Program-made: the position numbers and the translations under genes
Part shown: positions 26,092 to 34,374 of the stretch, piece by piece
Layout: each line of letters starts with the position of its first letter
Position numbering within the stretch: position 1 is the first letter of the stretch
The notes under the pieces: model-generated
The model's input: only the letters and a program-made list of their open reading frames with translations
Databases searched by the model: none
What the model was told of the DNA's origin: nothing
DNA from: UBA6055 sp965203755
GTDB taxonomy: Bacteria; Chloroflexota; Anaerolineae; Aggregatilineales; Phototrophicaceae
DNA length: 64,000 nt
Reading direction: 5' to 3'
Assembly (NCBI GenBank): GCA_965203755.1
Contig: OZ241910.1
Location: 1,488,001-1,552,000, forward strand

Positions 26092-27720
26092 TCACATCAA
26101 GCCCTTCTGCGCTTTGCCGTCTTGACTGACTTGGGTCGGCCTGTAACGTTCAGCCTGGCGGCGCGCGCCATGCGGCGGCATATCGACCGCCGCGCCGCCG
26201 AACAAATCGCCAATCGTCAGGATTTGCAGCCGCCGGTATTTTCGGCGCCAAAGCGGCGACTCATAATAGCCGCCCGACAGCGCTTCTTTAAGCATATCCG
26301 CCGTCGGCTTTGCCAAGGTAATGAAAACGCCGATGGCGGCCTGTTCGCGTTCGGCGGCGCCTTTTAAGTCGCGGATGTCGCCCGATTTGACCGCCCCCGA
26401 CTTGACCTGCACAATCACTTTTCGCGGCTTTTTGCGCCCGCGGTCATCTTCGTCCAAGAAGCTGATGATGCCGTCGATGCCCTTGTCGGCGCCTTTTCTG
26501 CCCTTGCGCGAACCGGGCCGGCCGCCGACCGGCTTGGCCTGCAGCAGCGACAATGCCCACCATTCAAACTGATAGCGGCCGTCGTTGGCTGAATCCCGCG
26601 CCAAGCTGCGCGCGCCCTCGACTGTGGTCGGCTCGCCGATGACCTCATAATCTTTCCCCGAAACCAGTTCAAACGCATCCGCCAGGCGATACTTTTGCAG
26701 GGAAATTGCCAAGTGCGTAATGTCAATGCCAAGCCAGCGGCGGCGCAGCTTGTGGGCGGCGGCAATCGTCGTGCCACAGCCGCAGAAAGGATCCAGCACG
26801 ATATCGCCTTCGTTTGAGGAAGCGCCGATGATCCGTTCCAGCAATGCCTCTGGCTTTTGCGTCGGATAGCTAAGCCGCTCTTTCCCGCCGGCATGTCCGA
26901 TTGATGGTATATCATGCCAAACATCATGCAACTGTTTGCGGCGGTACACTCGACCTTGAGAATCGGAACGCAAAAAATGTTTGACGCGCGGCTTGCCTGA
27001 CTGCGTCCGGCGAATGCGTCCCTCTTGGTCAAGCCGTTCAATGCTTTGGTCTGTATAGTCACCAGGGGGCGTGTCATAAAAATAGCGACCTTCATCGTCC
27101 TGTTTATACTTTTTCAATTCCGATGCGGTCAGCATACTTTCGGGAATGATGTTTTCCTCAGCCGCGAAAAATTTCTCGGTTTTGGAATATCGAAAGATCA
27201 CGTCATGCTTAGCGCCAAAGTTTCGCCGGCTTGGTCTTTGCGGCCCGTCATAATGCCAAATAATCTCATTCCTATAATTTTCAGCGCCGAAAATCGCATC
27301 GAGCACGATTTTGAGATAATGGCTGGCGGTCGGGTCACAATGCAGATAGAGGCTGCCGGTCGGCTTCAAAACCCGATGCAGTTCGACCAGCCGCGCCGTC
27401 ATCATCACCAGATACGCCATCATCTGGTTGCGGTCGATCAAGTTCATCAAGGCCTCAACGGCGGTCGAAACCTTGGCCGGCGCATCGACAATCAAATCGT
27501 CATAGGTCGATTCGGCGGTTTCGCCCCAATGCCAGGTATCTTCAAAGGCGGTGATCTGGGCTTGGCTGTCGGCGCCGCTTTCCGACTTGAAGAGCACGTT
27601 GTAACTGCGATTGCTGTTGAAGGGCGGGTCAAGGTAAATCAGGTCAACCGATTCATCGGGAAAGTATTCGCGGCGGCGCAGGATGTCGAGATTGTCGCCG
27701 TAATAGAGTTTGTTCTTCAT
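26092..27720 (-). CDS. DNA methyltransferase fused to an Mrr-like endonuclease domain
   Basis: A 542-residue protein with two activities predicted. Residues about 1-360 are a beta-class methyltransferase: motif IV DPPFNSNRSY near residue 31 comes first and motif I DPFCGCGTTIAAA near 310 second, with GSLYLHCDPTASHYLK between. The C-terminal about 150 residues have GADKGIDGIISF, then VIVQVKSG, the D...QxK pattern of Mrr-type PD-(D/E)XK nucleases, with an IGVFITLAKPT strand. In one chain it could both modify and cleave (a type IIG-like layout), or the second domain may help DNA targeting. It starts 10 bases after the stop of the upstream membrane-protein gene. Confidence 0.8.
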   Translation of the reverse strand: MKNKLYYGDNLDILRRREYFPDESVDLIYLDPPFNSNRSYNVLFKSESGADSQAQITAFEDTWHWGETAESTYDDLIVDAPAKVSTAVEALMNLIDRNQMMAYLVMMTARLVELHRVLKPTGSLYLHCDPTASHYLKIVLDAIFGAENYRNEIIWHYDGPQRPSRRNFGAKHDVIFRYSKTEKFFAAEENIIPESMLTASELKKYKQDDEGRYFYDTPPGDYTDQSIERLDQEGRIRRTQSGKPRVKHFLRSDSQGRVYRRKQLHDVWHDIPSIGHAGGKERLSYPTQKPEALLERIIGASSNEGDIVLDPFCGCGTTIAAAHKLRRRWLGIDITHLAISLQKYRLADAFELVSGKDYEVIGEPTTVEGARSLARDSANDGRYQFEWWALSLLQAKPVGGRPGSRKGRKGADKGIDGIISFLDEDDRGRKKPRKVIVQVKSGAVKSGDIRDLKGAAEREQAAIGVFITLAKPTADMLKEALSGGYYESPLWRRKYRRLQILTIGDLFGGAAVDMPPHGARRQAERYRPTQVSQDGKAQKGLM

Positions 27721-27730
27721 TTTTGGCCTC

Positions 27731-28618
27731 TCAATTCGCCTGCATCTGGCGGCCGACGGCGCGCATGATGAATCGTATCAGCAGACAGGGCAGCGCGACC
27801 GGCAGCAGCAGTTCAGTCAGCGCCGTCAGCGACAGACTTGCCAGCAGCCGCGCCGTCATTTCGGCTGAATCGATTTCCAGCGCCGCCTGCAAAACACCCA
27901 AACTCAATCGCTGGAGCATGACCATCAGCAGAAAATAAAAGCCGACCATCGCCGCCGCCGACGTCATGGCGGCGCTGCGATAGGGGACGAAAGCGCCGAT
28001 GCCGATGCCGATGATGCCGAACATCACCGGCTCTAGAATCAGCCGCGCCAGGGACGTCAGCGACATGGCGATGATCAGGATATAGGTCAATATGCCTGAA
28101 TCGCGCAGGGGGAGCAGGCTGGCGTAGTGCATGATGATCAGCGGCGGGCCAAACAGCGCCGCGCCGTGGACGATCATAATCAGATCATCCATCTTGCGCC
28201 AGATGGCGGCGGCGGCTTTGCCCAAAAAAATCTGATCCAGCGACATCGGCGTCGACATAAGCAGCTGCATGGTGTTGCTGCGGATTTCATCGGACATCGC
28301 CGCCGCCGAATTGGCGGCAATCGAAAGCAGCGCCCGCAGATAAAACAGCATCCCGACTGGAATCACCAGGACCGAAACCACAATCACGGCGGTCGCCAAA
28401 TCGGTAATAAAGGGCAGGACGATCCCCAGCAGCAGGACGGCGACCCAAAAGCCTGTGATATACAGGATCGGCTCGAATTCGGGCGGCAGGGTGCGCCAGT
28501 ACAGGCCGAGATGACGGCGGACGATGGGGTTGGTCGCCCGCGCCCAATAGGGCAGGGTCTCCATTGGCGAGCGGTCATCAATGTCAATATCGTCAAGGCG
28601 CATATCTTTTGCGGTCAT
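27731..28618 (-). CDS. ABC-2-like integral membrane protein
   Basis: A 295-residue protein with about six hydrophobic segments and a polar N-terminal 50 residues. The pattern, with a long cytoplasmic stretch (DEIRSNTMQLLMSTPMSLDQIFLGKAAAAIWRK, near residues 113-145) between the second and third segments, is that of ABC-2 type permeases or stage-II-sporulation-M-like proteins. No ATPase gene is adjacent. It lies 10 bases upstream of the methyltransferase-endonuclease gene on the same strand, so they may share a transcript, though a functional link is not obvious. The start at MTAKDMRL is a choice among several ATGs. Confidence 0.6.
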   Translation of the reverse strand: MTAKDMRLDDIDIDDRSPMETLPYWARATNPIVRRHLGLYWRTLPPEFEPILYITGFWVAVLLLGIVLPFITDLATAVIVVSVLVIPVGMLFYLRALLSIAANSAAAMSDEIRSNTMQLLMSTPMSLDQIFLGKAAAAIWRKMDDLIMIVHGAALFGPPLIIMHYASLLPLRDSGILTYILIIAMSLTSLARLILEPVMFGIIGIGIGAFVPYRSAAMTSAAAMVGFYFLLMVMLQRLSLGVLQAALEIDSAEMTARLLASLSLTALTELLLPVALPCLLIRFIMRAVGRQMQAN

Positions 28619-28747
28619 GCACATCTCAAGGTTTTTATGCCAGCAGGGATACCTTAATTATAGAGGCGGAACGGGCGGCTTCACAAGCGCGATGCCCCGC
28701 GGATGCGGTGAAATTTCATGGATGCGCGATATTCAGCCATTTTCTGT

Positions 28748-28776
28748 TTGACAAAGGCCGCGGCTTCACATACACT
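28748..28776 (+). promoter_or_regulatory. sigma70-like promoter of beta-helix gene 2
   Basis: TTGACA at 28748-28753 and TACACT at 28771-28776 are 17 bases apart. Transcription would start near 28783, about 33 bases before the ATG at 28816. Confidence 0.6.
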
Positions 28777-28815
28777 TGCTTTAGCGATTAAGGGCTTAGT
28801 AAAGAGCGCATCAAA

Positions 28816-30123
28816 ATGAATATGAAATATCAGAGAAATATCCCCCCCCCCGCATCTTTGCGGGAATCTTTGGAGTGGGTGACCACAATGAAGCTATCTC
28901 TCCATGGCGCGAAGGTTCTGCTCTGCGTCTTATTCTTGATCGCCTTTCTCGCCGTTCCCGTCCAAAGCCAGTCGGTGATACAAAATCCTGGCGCGGCCAA
29001 CCTGCTCGCCTGCGGGCTGCCGACGGCCAATTCAGAGTTCACCACAGCGGCCACCTACAGAACCTTTGAACTGACCGCCGACTGCGACATCACCGCGTCT
29101 ATGGTCAGTAATCACGGCCAATACCTGTATTTTCGAAACAACTCCGGCGAGTTCACCATCAACGGCAACGGTTACACCATCACTGGCCCGTCCAATGCCA
29201 CGCTCTTTATCGTCGGCGAGTACAACCTGGCAGAAATAGGCGCGGTCACAAGGCCGCGCGCCACCCTCAATCTCAACGATGTCACCATATCGGCAGTGGC
29301 GGATACAGCCCCTTACCAAAACAACACGCCCATTCTCGTGCATACCGGGGGCCGTTTTAACGTTGACAACGTCACCTTCAGCGGCAACGGCGGCGAATTC
29401 AACATGGAGGTCAGAAACAACTCAACCGCCTATCTCACTGATATACAGTTCCTCAACAATCACAGCAACGGGTTAACCATGCACATTAGAGCCACTGGGC
29501 TCAGCGCAGCGCAGATCTCCAATACCCTGCTGGTCATCACCAACGCGCGCTTCGAAGGGAACACTGGCGCGCCTAACATTCTCATAGCCAACCGCGCCAC
29601 TATCCAGCTTCGGGGCTGCATTATCTTCCGCGCCAATGTCGACAGCGCAAACCAGCCAGCAGCTAATTGGGGCAGTACCCAAGGAGGAATGGTTGACGAC
29701 GGAACCATCAACCAAGGCAACCGAAGCCGCTGTCCCCAGCCCAAGCGCAAGAAGAGGGCGGAAGCAAGTCCAACCCCGACGCCAAGGCCGGCTTACGGCG
29801 CCGCCTATGTCGCTTTGCAGACCGCAACCGGCATGACTTTTGAAGCCACTTATGGCCTGGACAGCGGGGTTCATTTCCGTCAGCTTGACGGCGCCGGCAT
29901 CGGGGTTCAGTCGATCATTGACGCTGGTTATCTGGCGGCCTTGGATGTTTATGGTTATGTCGAGCAGGGCGTTGAGGTCTGTTTCCCGCAGATTGGCCGA
30001 GTCCTGTTCTTGGATGCGCGGACGATGCCGCGGGCGATTACGCCGCTGGAATCGACCATCGTCAATGGCATGACCTGCGCTTCAATTTCGAGCCCAGGTT
30101 CGCTGGCGCTAATGCCGAACTGA
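28816..30123 (+). CDS. secreted beta-helix protein, copy 2, with C10 tract
   Basis: A 435-residue paralogue of the proteins at 7055 and 49343. A 24-residue N-terminal extension with PPP from the C10 tract precedes the signal peptide (MKLSLHGAKVLLC, ATG at 28888). Then follow a beta-helix region (EFTINGNGYTI, LNLNDVTISA, VDNVTFSGN, ITNARFEGN), the basic linker CPQPKRKKRAE, a PTPTPRP spacer, and the C-terminal cysteine module (YGLDSGVHFRQLDGAGIG). At C10 the frame from 28816 is open. C9 would stop at a TGA within 14 codons after the tract; C11 reads a different frame to about 29069. An internal start at 28888, with a distant GGAG, could bypass the switch. It is probably a surface or secreted adhesin-like protein of unknown ligand. 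Confidence 0.8.
   Translation: MNMKYQRNIPPPASLRESLEWVTTMKLSLHGAKVLLCVLFLIAFLAVPVQSQSVIQNPGAANLLACGLPTANSEFTTAATYRTFELTADCDITASMVSNHGQYLYFRNNSGEFTINGNGYTITGPSNATLFIVGEYNLAEIGAVTRPRATLNLNDVTISAVADTAPYQNNTPILVHTGGRFNVDNVTFSGNGGEFNMEVRNNSTAYLTDIQFLNNHSNGLTMHIRATGLSAAQISNTLLVITNARFEGNTGAPNILIANRATIQLRGCIIFRANVDSANQPAANWGSTQGGMVDDGTINQGNRSRCPQPKRKKRAEASPTPTPRPAYGAAYVALQTATGMTFEATYGLDSGVHFRQLDGAGIGVQSIIDAGYLAALDVYGYVEQGVEVCFPQIGRVLFLDARTMPRAITPLESTIVNGMTCASISSPGSLALMPN
28842..28851 (+). repeat. poly-C tract (C10)
   Basis: Ten consecutive C in the extreme 5' coding part of beta-helix gene 2, encoding part of IPPP. It is a candidate slipped-strand switch. Confidence 0.9.
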
Positions 30124-30128
30124 CCAAC

Positions 30129-30183
30129 TTGACCGCAGAGGGCGCCGCATCATGACTCGGTGTCCTCTGCGCCTCTGTGGTAT
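30129..30183. repeat. short dispersed palindromic repeat (ACCGCAGAGG type)
   Basis: GACCGCAGAGGGCGCC starts here and CCTCTGCGCCTCTGTGG ends it. CGCAGAGG at 30134-30141 pairs with CCTCTGCG at 30164-30171. A decayed version is at 25937-26083 (ACCGCAGAGGGACG ... GGCTCTACGGTG). Such elements are common intergenic repeats in many genomes. This copy follows beta-helix gene 2 and may act as a terminator. Confidence 0.5.
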
Positions 30184-30186
30184 AAT
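30181..30186 (+). promoter_or_regulatory. TATAAT -10 element very close to the glycosyltransferase start
   Basis: A consensus TATAAT ends 10 bases before the ATG at 30196. Transcription from it would begin near 30193, giving an almost leaderless mRNA. No good -35 hexamer was found. Confidence 0.45.
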
Positions 30187-30195
30187 TGGCGCATT

Positions 30196-31347
30196 ATGCG
30201 AGTCGCCATTATCACCGAAACTTTTCTGCCCAAGGTCGATGGCATCGTCAAAGTGATCTGCCTGCTGCTGGATCATCTGTCGCGGCGCGGCATTGAGGCG
30301 ATGGTCATCGCGCCGCGCTATGGGGCCGGTCAAAGCTATCGCGGCGTGCCGGTGCGGAGTCTGCCGAGCCTCGCTTTTCCGCTTTATCCAGAGGCGCGTA
30401 TGGGTTTCGCCACTTTGGATTTGTACCGCGATTTGGCCGCCTTTAACCCCGATGTCGCTCATTTGCTGCATCCGATGATGACCGGCATCCCGGCGATGGC
30501 GATGCTCAAATGGATGGAAGTTCCGACCGTGACCTCGTTTCATCTTGATTATGCGCGGCTGGCGAACCAGTTCAAACTTGGGCTGATTGACTTTGGCTTC
30601 ACCCGGCCGCTGCTGGATGAACTGACGCGGAGCATCTTCAACTGGTCGGATCGCAGCCTGGCGCCGTCGCGGCTGGTGCAGTCACAGATGCGCGAACTGG
30701 GCATTGAAAATGTCGGGCTGTGGCGCCGCGGCGTCGATGCTCAAAGTTTTCATCCTCGTTTTCGCTCTAAGGCGATGCGCCGCGAAATGACGGCGGGGCG
30801 CGCCGATGATATTCTCCTGATTTATGTTGGGCGTCTGTCGGCCGAGAAGCAGATTGACCATATCCGCCCGGTCCTTGAACAGCTGCCGCAGACGCGTCTG
30901 GCCCTCGTCGGCGACGGGCCGGCGCGCGCCGGGCTTGAGGCGCGCTTCGCCGGGCTGCCGGTCAAATTCATGGGCTATCTGGGCGGCGAACGTTTGTCGC
31001 AAGCCTATGCCAGCGCCGATATTTTTGTTTTTCCGTCGCGGCTGGAGACCTTCGGCTTGGTGGTGATTGAGGCGATGGCGGCGGGGCTGCCGGTGGTGGC
31101 CGCCCGCGTCGGCGGCGTGACTGATATGGTCAGCGACGGCGAAACCGGCTATACCTTTGACAGCGGCGACACCGACATGCTGGCGGCGGGCGTGCGTAAA
31201 ATCGCCGGCAGCCGCGACCGCAGGCGGCGGATGGGGCGGCAGGCGCGCGCCTATGCCCAAACGCAGTCATGGGATGCCGTGATGGACGAAGTGATTGAGC
31301 TTTACGGCGCTCTGATCGCCAGCCGCCGCAAGCCCATCGCCGTTTAG
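30196..31347 (+). CDS. glycosyltransferase family 4 protein
   Basis: A 383-residue GT-B enzyme. The N-terminal half has IITETFLPKVDGIVKVI and the nucleotide-recognising C-terminal half has LLIYVGRLSAEKQIDH, FMGYLGGERLSQAYASADIFVFPSRLETFGLVVIEAMAAGLPVV, with the EX7E motif around ETFGLVVIE. These motifs match GT4 glycosyl- or mannosyltransferases that use nucleotide sugars (UDP- or GDP-) for glycolipid or envelope polysaccharide synthesis. MgtA- or PimB-like activities are the nearest. The start at MRVAIITE is preferred over upstream ATG 30160, which lies before the -10 element. Confidence 0.9.
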   Translation: MRVAIITETFLPKVDGIVKVICLLLDHLSRRGIEAMVIAPRYGAGQSYRGVPVRSLPSLAFPLYPEARMGFATLDLYRDLAAFNPDVAHLLHPMMTGIPAMAMLKWMEVPTVTSFHLDYARLANQFKLGLIDFGFTRPLLDELTRSIFNWSDRSLAPSRLVQSQMRELGIENVGLWRRGVDAQSFHPRFRSKAMRREMTAGRADDILLIYVGRLSAEKQIDHIRPVLEQLPQTRLALVGDGPARAGLEARFAGLPVKFMGYLGGERLSQAYASADIFVFPSRLETFGLVVIEAMAAGLPVVAARVGGVTDMVSDGETGYTFDSGDTDMLAAGVRKIAGSRDRRRRMGRQARAYAQTQSWDAVMDEVIELYGALIASRRKPIAV

Positions 31348-31357
31348 CGCCGGCGGC

Positions 31358-32293
31358 TTATTCAGCCATCACTTGCTGAACGGCGGCGATGATGCGGTCG
31401 TGATACTGGCCGCTGCTGATGACCATGCCGACGTTCGGCAGGGTATCGCCCTGCGAAAAATCGAGCGGGCCGCCATCCAGGTCGGTCACTTGGCCGCCGG
31501 CCTGAATGACCAGCGCCGTCCCAGCCGCATGATCCCAGATTTTATGGGCATAATGCGACCCCGCCGGCGGCAACCGCATATACAAATCGGCGTCGCCGCA
31601 GGCCACCAGCGCGTATTTTTCCATGCTGTCCAGTTCCCTGACGCGCGCGCTTCCCAAGCCGGCGAGTTCACGCGCCCGCCGCATGCGCGACTTGCTGGCA
31701 TGACGTTTTTCAAAGCTCTGCGCCGCCACCAGTTCATGCGCGCCGCGCCGTTGCGAGACGGCGACGCGTTCACCGGCGCCGCCGTCAATCGGCGCCCGCC
31801 AGACCGCGCCATCGCGGGTATAAAACAGGGCGCCGTTTTCATTGTAGCCGGGGGCGGCGACAATCCCTTCGGCTGCTTCCCCGTCCACCAGCAGGCCGCA
31901 GGCAATCGCATAATGCCGCCGGGCGATAAAGCCGCGCGTGCCGTCAATCGGGTCAATCGCCCAAGCGCGGCGGCTTGATTTGCCCCTGCCAAAATCCAGC
32001 CAGGCGACGACTTGCGCTTCGCTGACCGACTGCTCCAAAATCTCGGACAAAATCCGCAGCGCATCGGCGCGCTGTTCGGCGGCGACCAGTTCCACAAACT
32101 GCGCGCCCGATTCTTCGGCGACGACGGCGTCATCGGGATAATGCGTCTGCAAGGCGCGGCCGATGAGCGCCTGCGCGCCATAATCGGCAATCGTGACCGG
32201 CTCGCCGCCTTTGGCATTGGCAATCAGATGATGCCGCTGCACCCGCCGGCACAGCTTGACCGCATCGCGCACGGCAGCCAGTATGGCATCCAT
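31358..32293 (-). CDS. inositol monophosphatase / 3',5'-bisphosphate nucleotidase family
   Basis: A 311-residue Mg2+- and Li+-type phosphatase. Metal-binding motifs are VAEESGAQF, DPIDGTRGFI (DPxDGT) and IWDHAAGTALVIQAGG (WDxAAG). The large insertion between the first and second motifs and the length resemble Hal2/CysQ-like 3'(2'),5'-bisphosphate nucleotidases, which convert pAp to AMP in sulfur assimilation, rather than a small IMPase. The start at MDAILAAV has AAAGGA six bases upstream; the frame is open to 32392. It is convergent with the glycosyltransferase gene. Confidence 0.85.
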   Translation of the reverse strand: MDAILAAVRDAVKLCRRVQRHHLIANAKGGEPVTIADYGAQALIGRALQTHYPDDAVVAEESGAQFVELVAAEQRADALRILSEILEQSVSEAQVVAWLDFGRGKSSRRAWAIDPIDGTRGFIARRHYAIACGLLVDGEAAEGIVAAPGYNENGALFYTRDGAVWRAPIDGGAGERVAVSQRRGAHELVAAQSFEKRHASKSRMRRARELAGLGSARVRELDSMEKYALVACGDADLYMRLPPAGSHYAHKIWDHAAGTALVIQAGGQVTDLDGGPLDFSQGDTLPNVGMVISSGQYHDRIIAAVQQVMAE

Positions 32294-32508
32294 GAACTGT
32301 CCTTTATGTGTGTATGCCGCTTGGGGCTCTGATGATAATCCGATCAGGGCGATTTGAATATGGCGCGTTTCAGCCACGCTTGCTTTTATCATTCCCTGAC
32401 CGTATCGCCTTGAGAAGCGCGCGGAAATCGACGGCTGTTATTTTAAGGGATTCTTTAAGCGGCTGTCAAGCCAATTCGGACTCCCGCCCAGTTTTCCAGA
32501 CTCACCCT

Positions 32509-32535
32509 TTGCACAAAATCGAAGCTGTGTATAAT
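32509..32535 (+). promoter_or_regulatory. promoter of the ABC exporter operon
   Basis: TTGCAC at 32509-32514 and TATAAT at 32530-32535 are 15 bases apart. The transcript would start near 32542, about 42 bases before the TTG start codon at 32584. Confidence 0.5.
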
Positions 32536-32583
32536 GCCTTAATTGAACTTTTGTTCTATCCAAAAACATCGCAGGAGTCCACA

Positions 32584-34362
32584 TTGGTTCATAAAAGTGA
32601 ATTCACCATCGCCGGTCTGCGCCAGTACAATCGCTCGACGGCGGTTCGCTGGATTGTCTCGCACTGCTGGGAGCATCGATTTTATTTCTTCAGCGGCCTG
32701 CTGGGAGTTCTGACGGCTTACATCGCGTTTTCACTGGCGCGGGTGTTTTTTGGCCGCGGCGCCGATCTGATTATCCAGGGCGGCGATGCGGCCGCCGTCC
32801 TTGGCCTCAGCCTGGCGGTGCTGGTCACTTCGGTCTGGGATGGCATCGGCTCTTTGATCGGCTCGCTGTCGATGGTCGTCCTCGGCACCCGCATTGAACG
32901 CGATGCGCGGCATGAACTGTATGTCAGCCTGCTGGGCAAGAGCCAAACCTTCCACGACCAGCAGCGGGTCGGCGATATTATGGCGCGGGCCACCGATGAC
33001 GTGCGCCAGCTGAATGCGGTCGTTTGGCCGGGCTTGATGTTCATCTTTGACATGGCGCTGGGTTTCGCCGTGCCGATCTTGTTCATCGCCGCCGTGCATT
33101 TGGAACTGCTGCTGGTGCCGGCGCTGTTTGTATTGAGTTATGTCATCGCCGTCAAACGTTATGTCGGCCGATTGCAGCCGGTGGTGATCAACCAGCGCCG
33201 TCAGTATGGCATCCTCAATACGCGCTTGGAAGAGACCATCAGCGGCATCGAGATCGTCAAAGTGGCGGCGCAGGAGATCGAAGAGCGGCAGAAGTTCCGC
33301 CGCAATGCCAAAAAGTTCCGCGATTATTTCGTGCGGCAGGGACAAATCGAAGCCGCTTATCTGCCGCTGCTGATGTATGGCATCGCCTTTGGCTTGATGT
33401 TTCTGCACACGGTCAATCTGTATGACCGCGGCATCCTGACCCTAGCCGACATCATCGCCGTGACCGGTTTGATGGCCGTCCTGCGGTTTCCGGTGTTCAT
33501 CTCGCTCTTTTCCATCAGCCTGATTCAACTGGGCATCGCCGGCGCCGGCCGCATCCTTGAACTCATCGAGCAGCAGTCGGATATTGATGAGAATCCGTCT
33601 GGCCACCGGGCGGCTGTCGCTGGCGAGATTGAGTTTGACAAGGTGACTTTCAAGTTTGGCGGCAAGGTGATTTTGGAAGATATCTCCTTCAAGGCGGCGC
33701 CGGGCCAAACCGTCGCCATTGTCGGTCAAACTGGTTCGGGCAAATCGACGCTGACGCAGCTGGTCACGCGCACCTATGATGTGGATGCGGGGCGCGTGCT
33801 TATCGACGGCATCGACGTGCGCGACTGGAATCTCGACCGTCTGCGTTCGCAGATGGGCAAGATCGAGCAGGATATCTTTCTGTTTTCGCGTTCGGTGGCC
33901 GACAACATCGCCTTTGGCGTTCAGGATGCCAGCCGGGCGGCGATTGAACATGCCGCCAAAGAGGCGCAGGCGCACGACTTCATTCTCGCGTTCAACGATG
34001 GCTATGACAGCGTGATTGGCGAACGCGGCGTGACCCTTTCCGGCGGTCAGCGGCAGCGTTTGGCCTTGGCGCGGGCTTTTCTGACTCAGCCGCGCATCCT
34101 TATTCTGGACGATTCGACCAGCGCCATCGACAGCGCCACCGAAGACGACATCCAGCAGGCGATGCGCCGCGCGCAGGAAGGGCGCACCACCATTCTAATC
34201 ACGCATCGTCTGTCGCAAATTCGCTGGGCAGACCACATCATCGTATTGGAAAACGGGCGGCTGAGGGCCAAGGGCTCGCATGAGGAACTGCTGGCTTCCT
34301 CGCCTCATTATCGGCGCATCTTCGCCCGCTATGAGCCGGCCGTCAAAACGTTCACCGGCTAA
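32584..34362 (+). CDS. ABC exporter subunit A (degenerate nucleotide-binding site)
   Basis: A 592-residue half-transporter: six membrane segments in about residues 30-310 and an ATPase domain from about 345. The Walker A motif is GQTGSGKSTL, the signature LSGGQRQRLALARAF, and Walker B ILILDDSTSAID. The catalytic glutamate after Walker B is an aspartate (DDS), as in the non-catalytic partner of heterodimeric exporters such as TM287/288 and BmrCD. It starts at a TTG with AGGAG upstream. It is followed after 12 bases by subunit B. Together they probably export lipids, peptides or drugs. Confidence 0.9.
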   Translation: MVHKSEFTIAGLRQYNRSTAVRWIVSHCWEHRFYFFSGLLGVLTAYIAFSLARVFFGRGADLIIQGGDAAAVLGLSLAVLVTSVWDGIGSLIGSLSMVVLGTRIERDARHELYVSLLGKSQTFHDQQRVGDIMARATDDVRQLNAVVWPGLMFIFDMALGFAVPILFIAAVHLELLLVPALFVLSYVIAVKRYVGRLQPVVINQRRQYGILNTRLEETISGIEIVKVAAQEIEERQKFRRNAKKFRDYFVRQGQIEAAYLPLLMYGIAFGLMFLHTVNLYDRGILTLADIIAVTGLMAVLRFPVFISLFSISLIQLGIAGAGRILELIEQQSDIDENPSGHRAAVAGEIEFDKVTFKFGGKVILEDISFKAAPGQTVAIVGQTGSGKSTLTQLVTRTYDVDAGRVLIDGIDVRDWNLDRLRSQMGKIEQDIFLFSRSVADNIAFGVQDASRAAIEHAAKEAQAHDFILAFNDGYDSVIGERGVTLSGGQRQRLALARAFLTQPRILILDDSTSAIDSATEDDIQQAMRRAQEGRTTILITHRLSQIRWADHIIVLENGRLRAKGSHEELLASSPHYRRIFARYEPAVKTFTG

Positions 34363-34374
34363 GGGGGAACCAGC

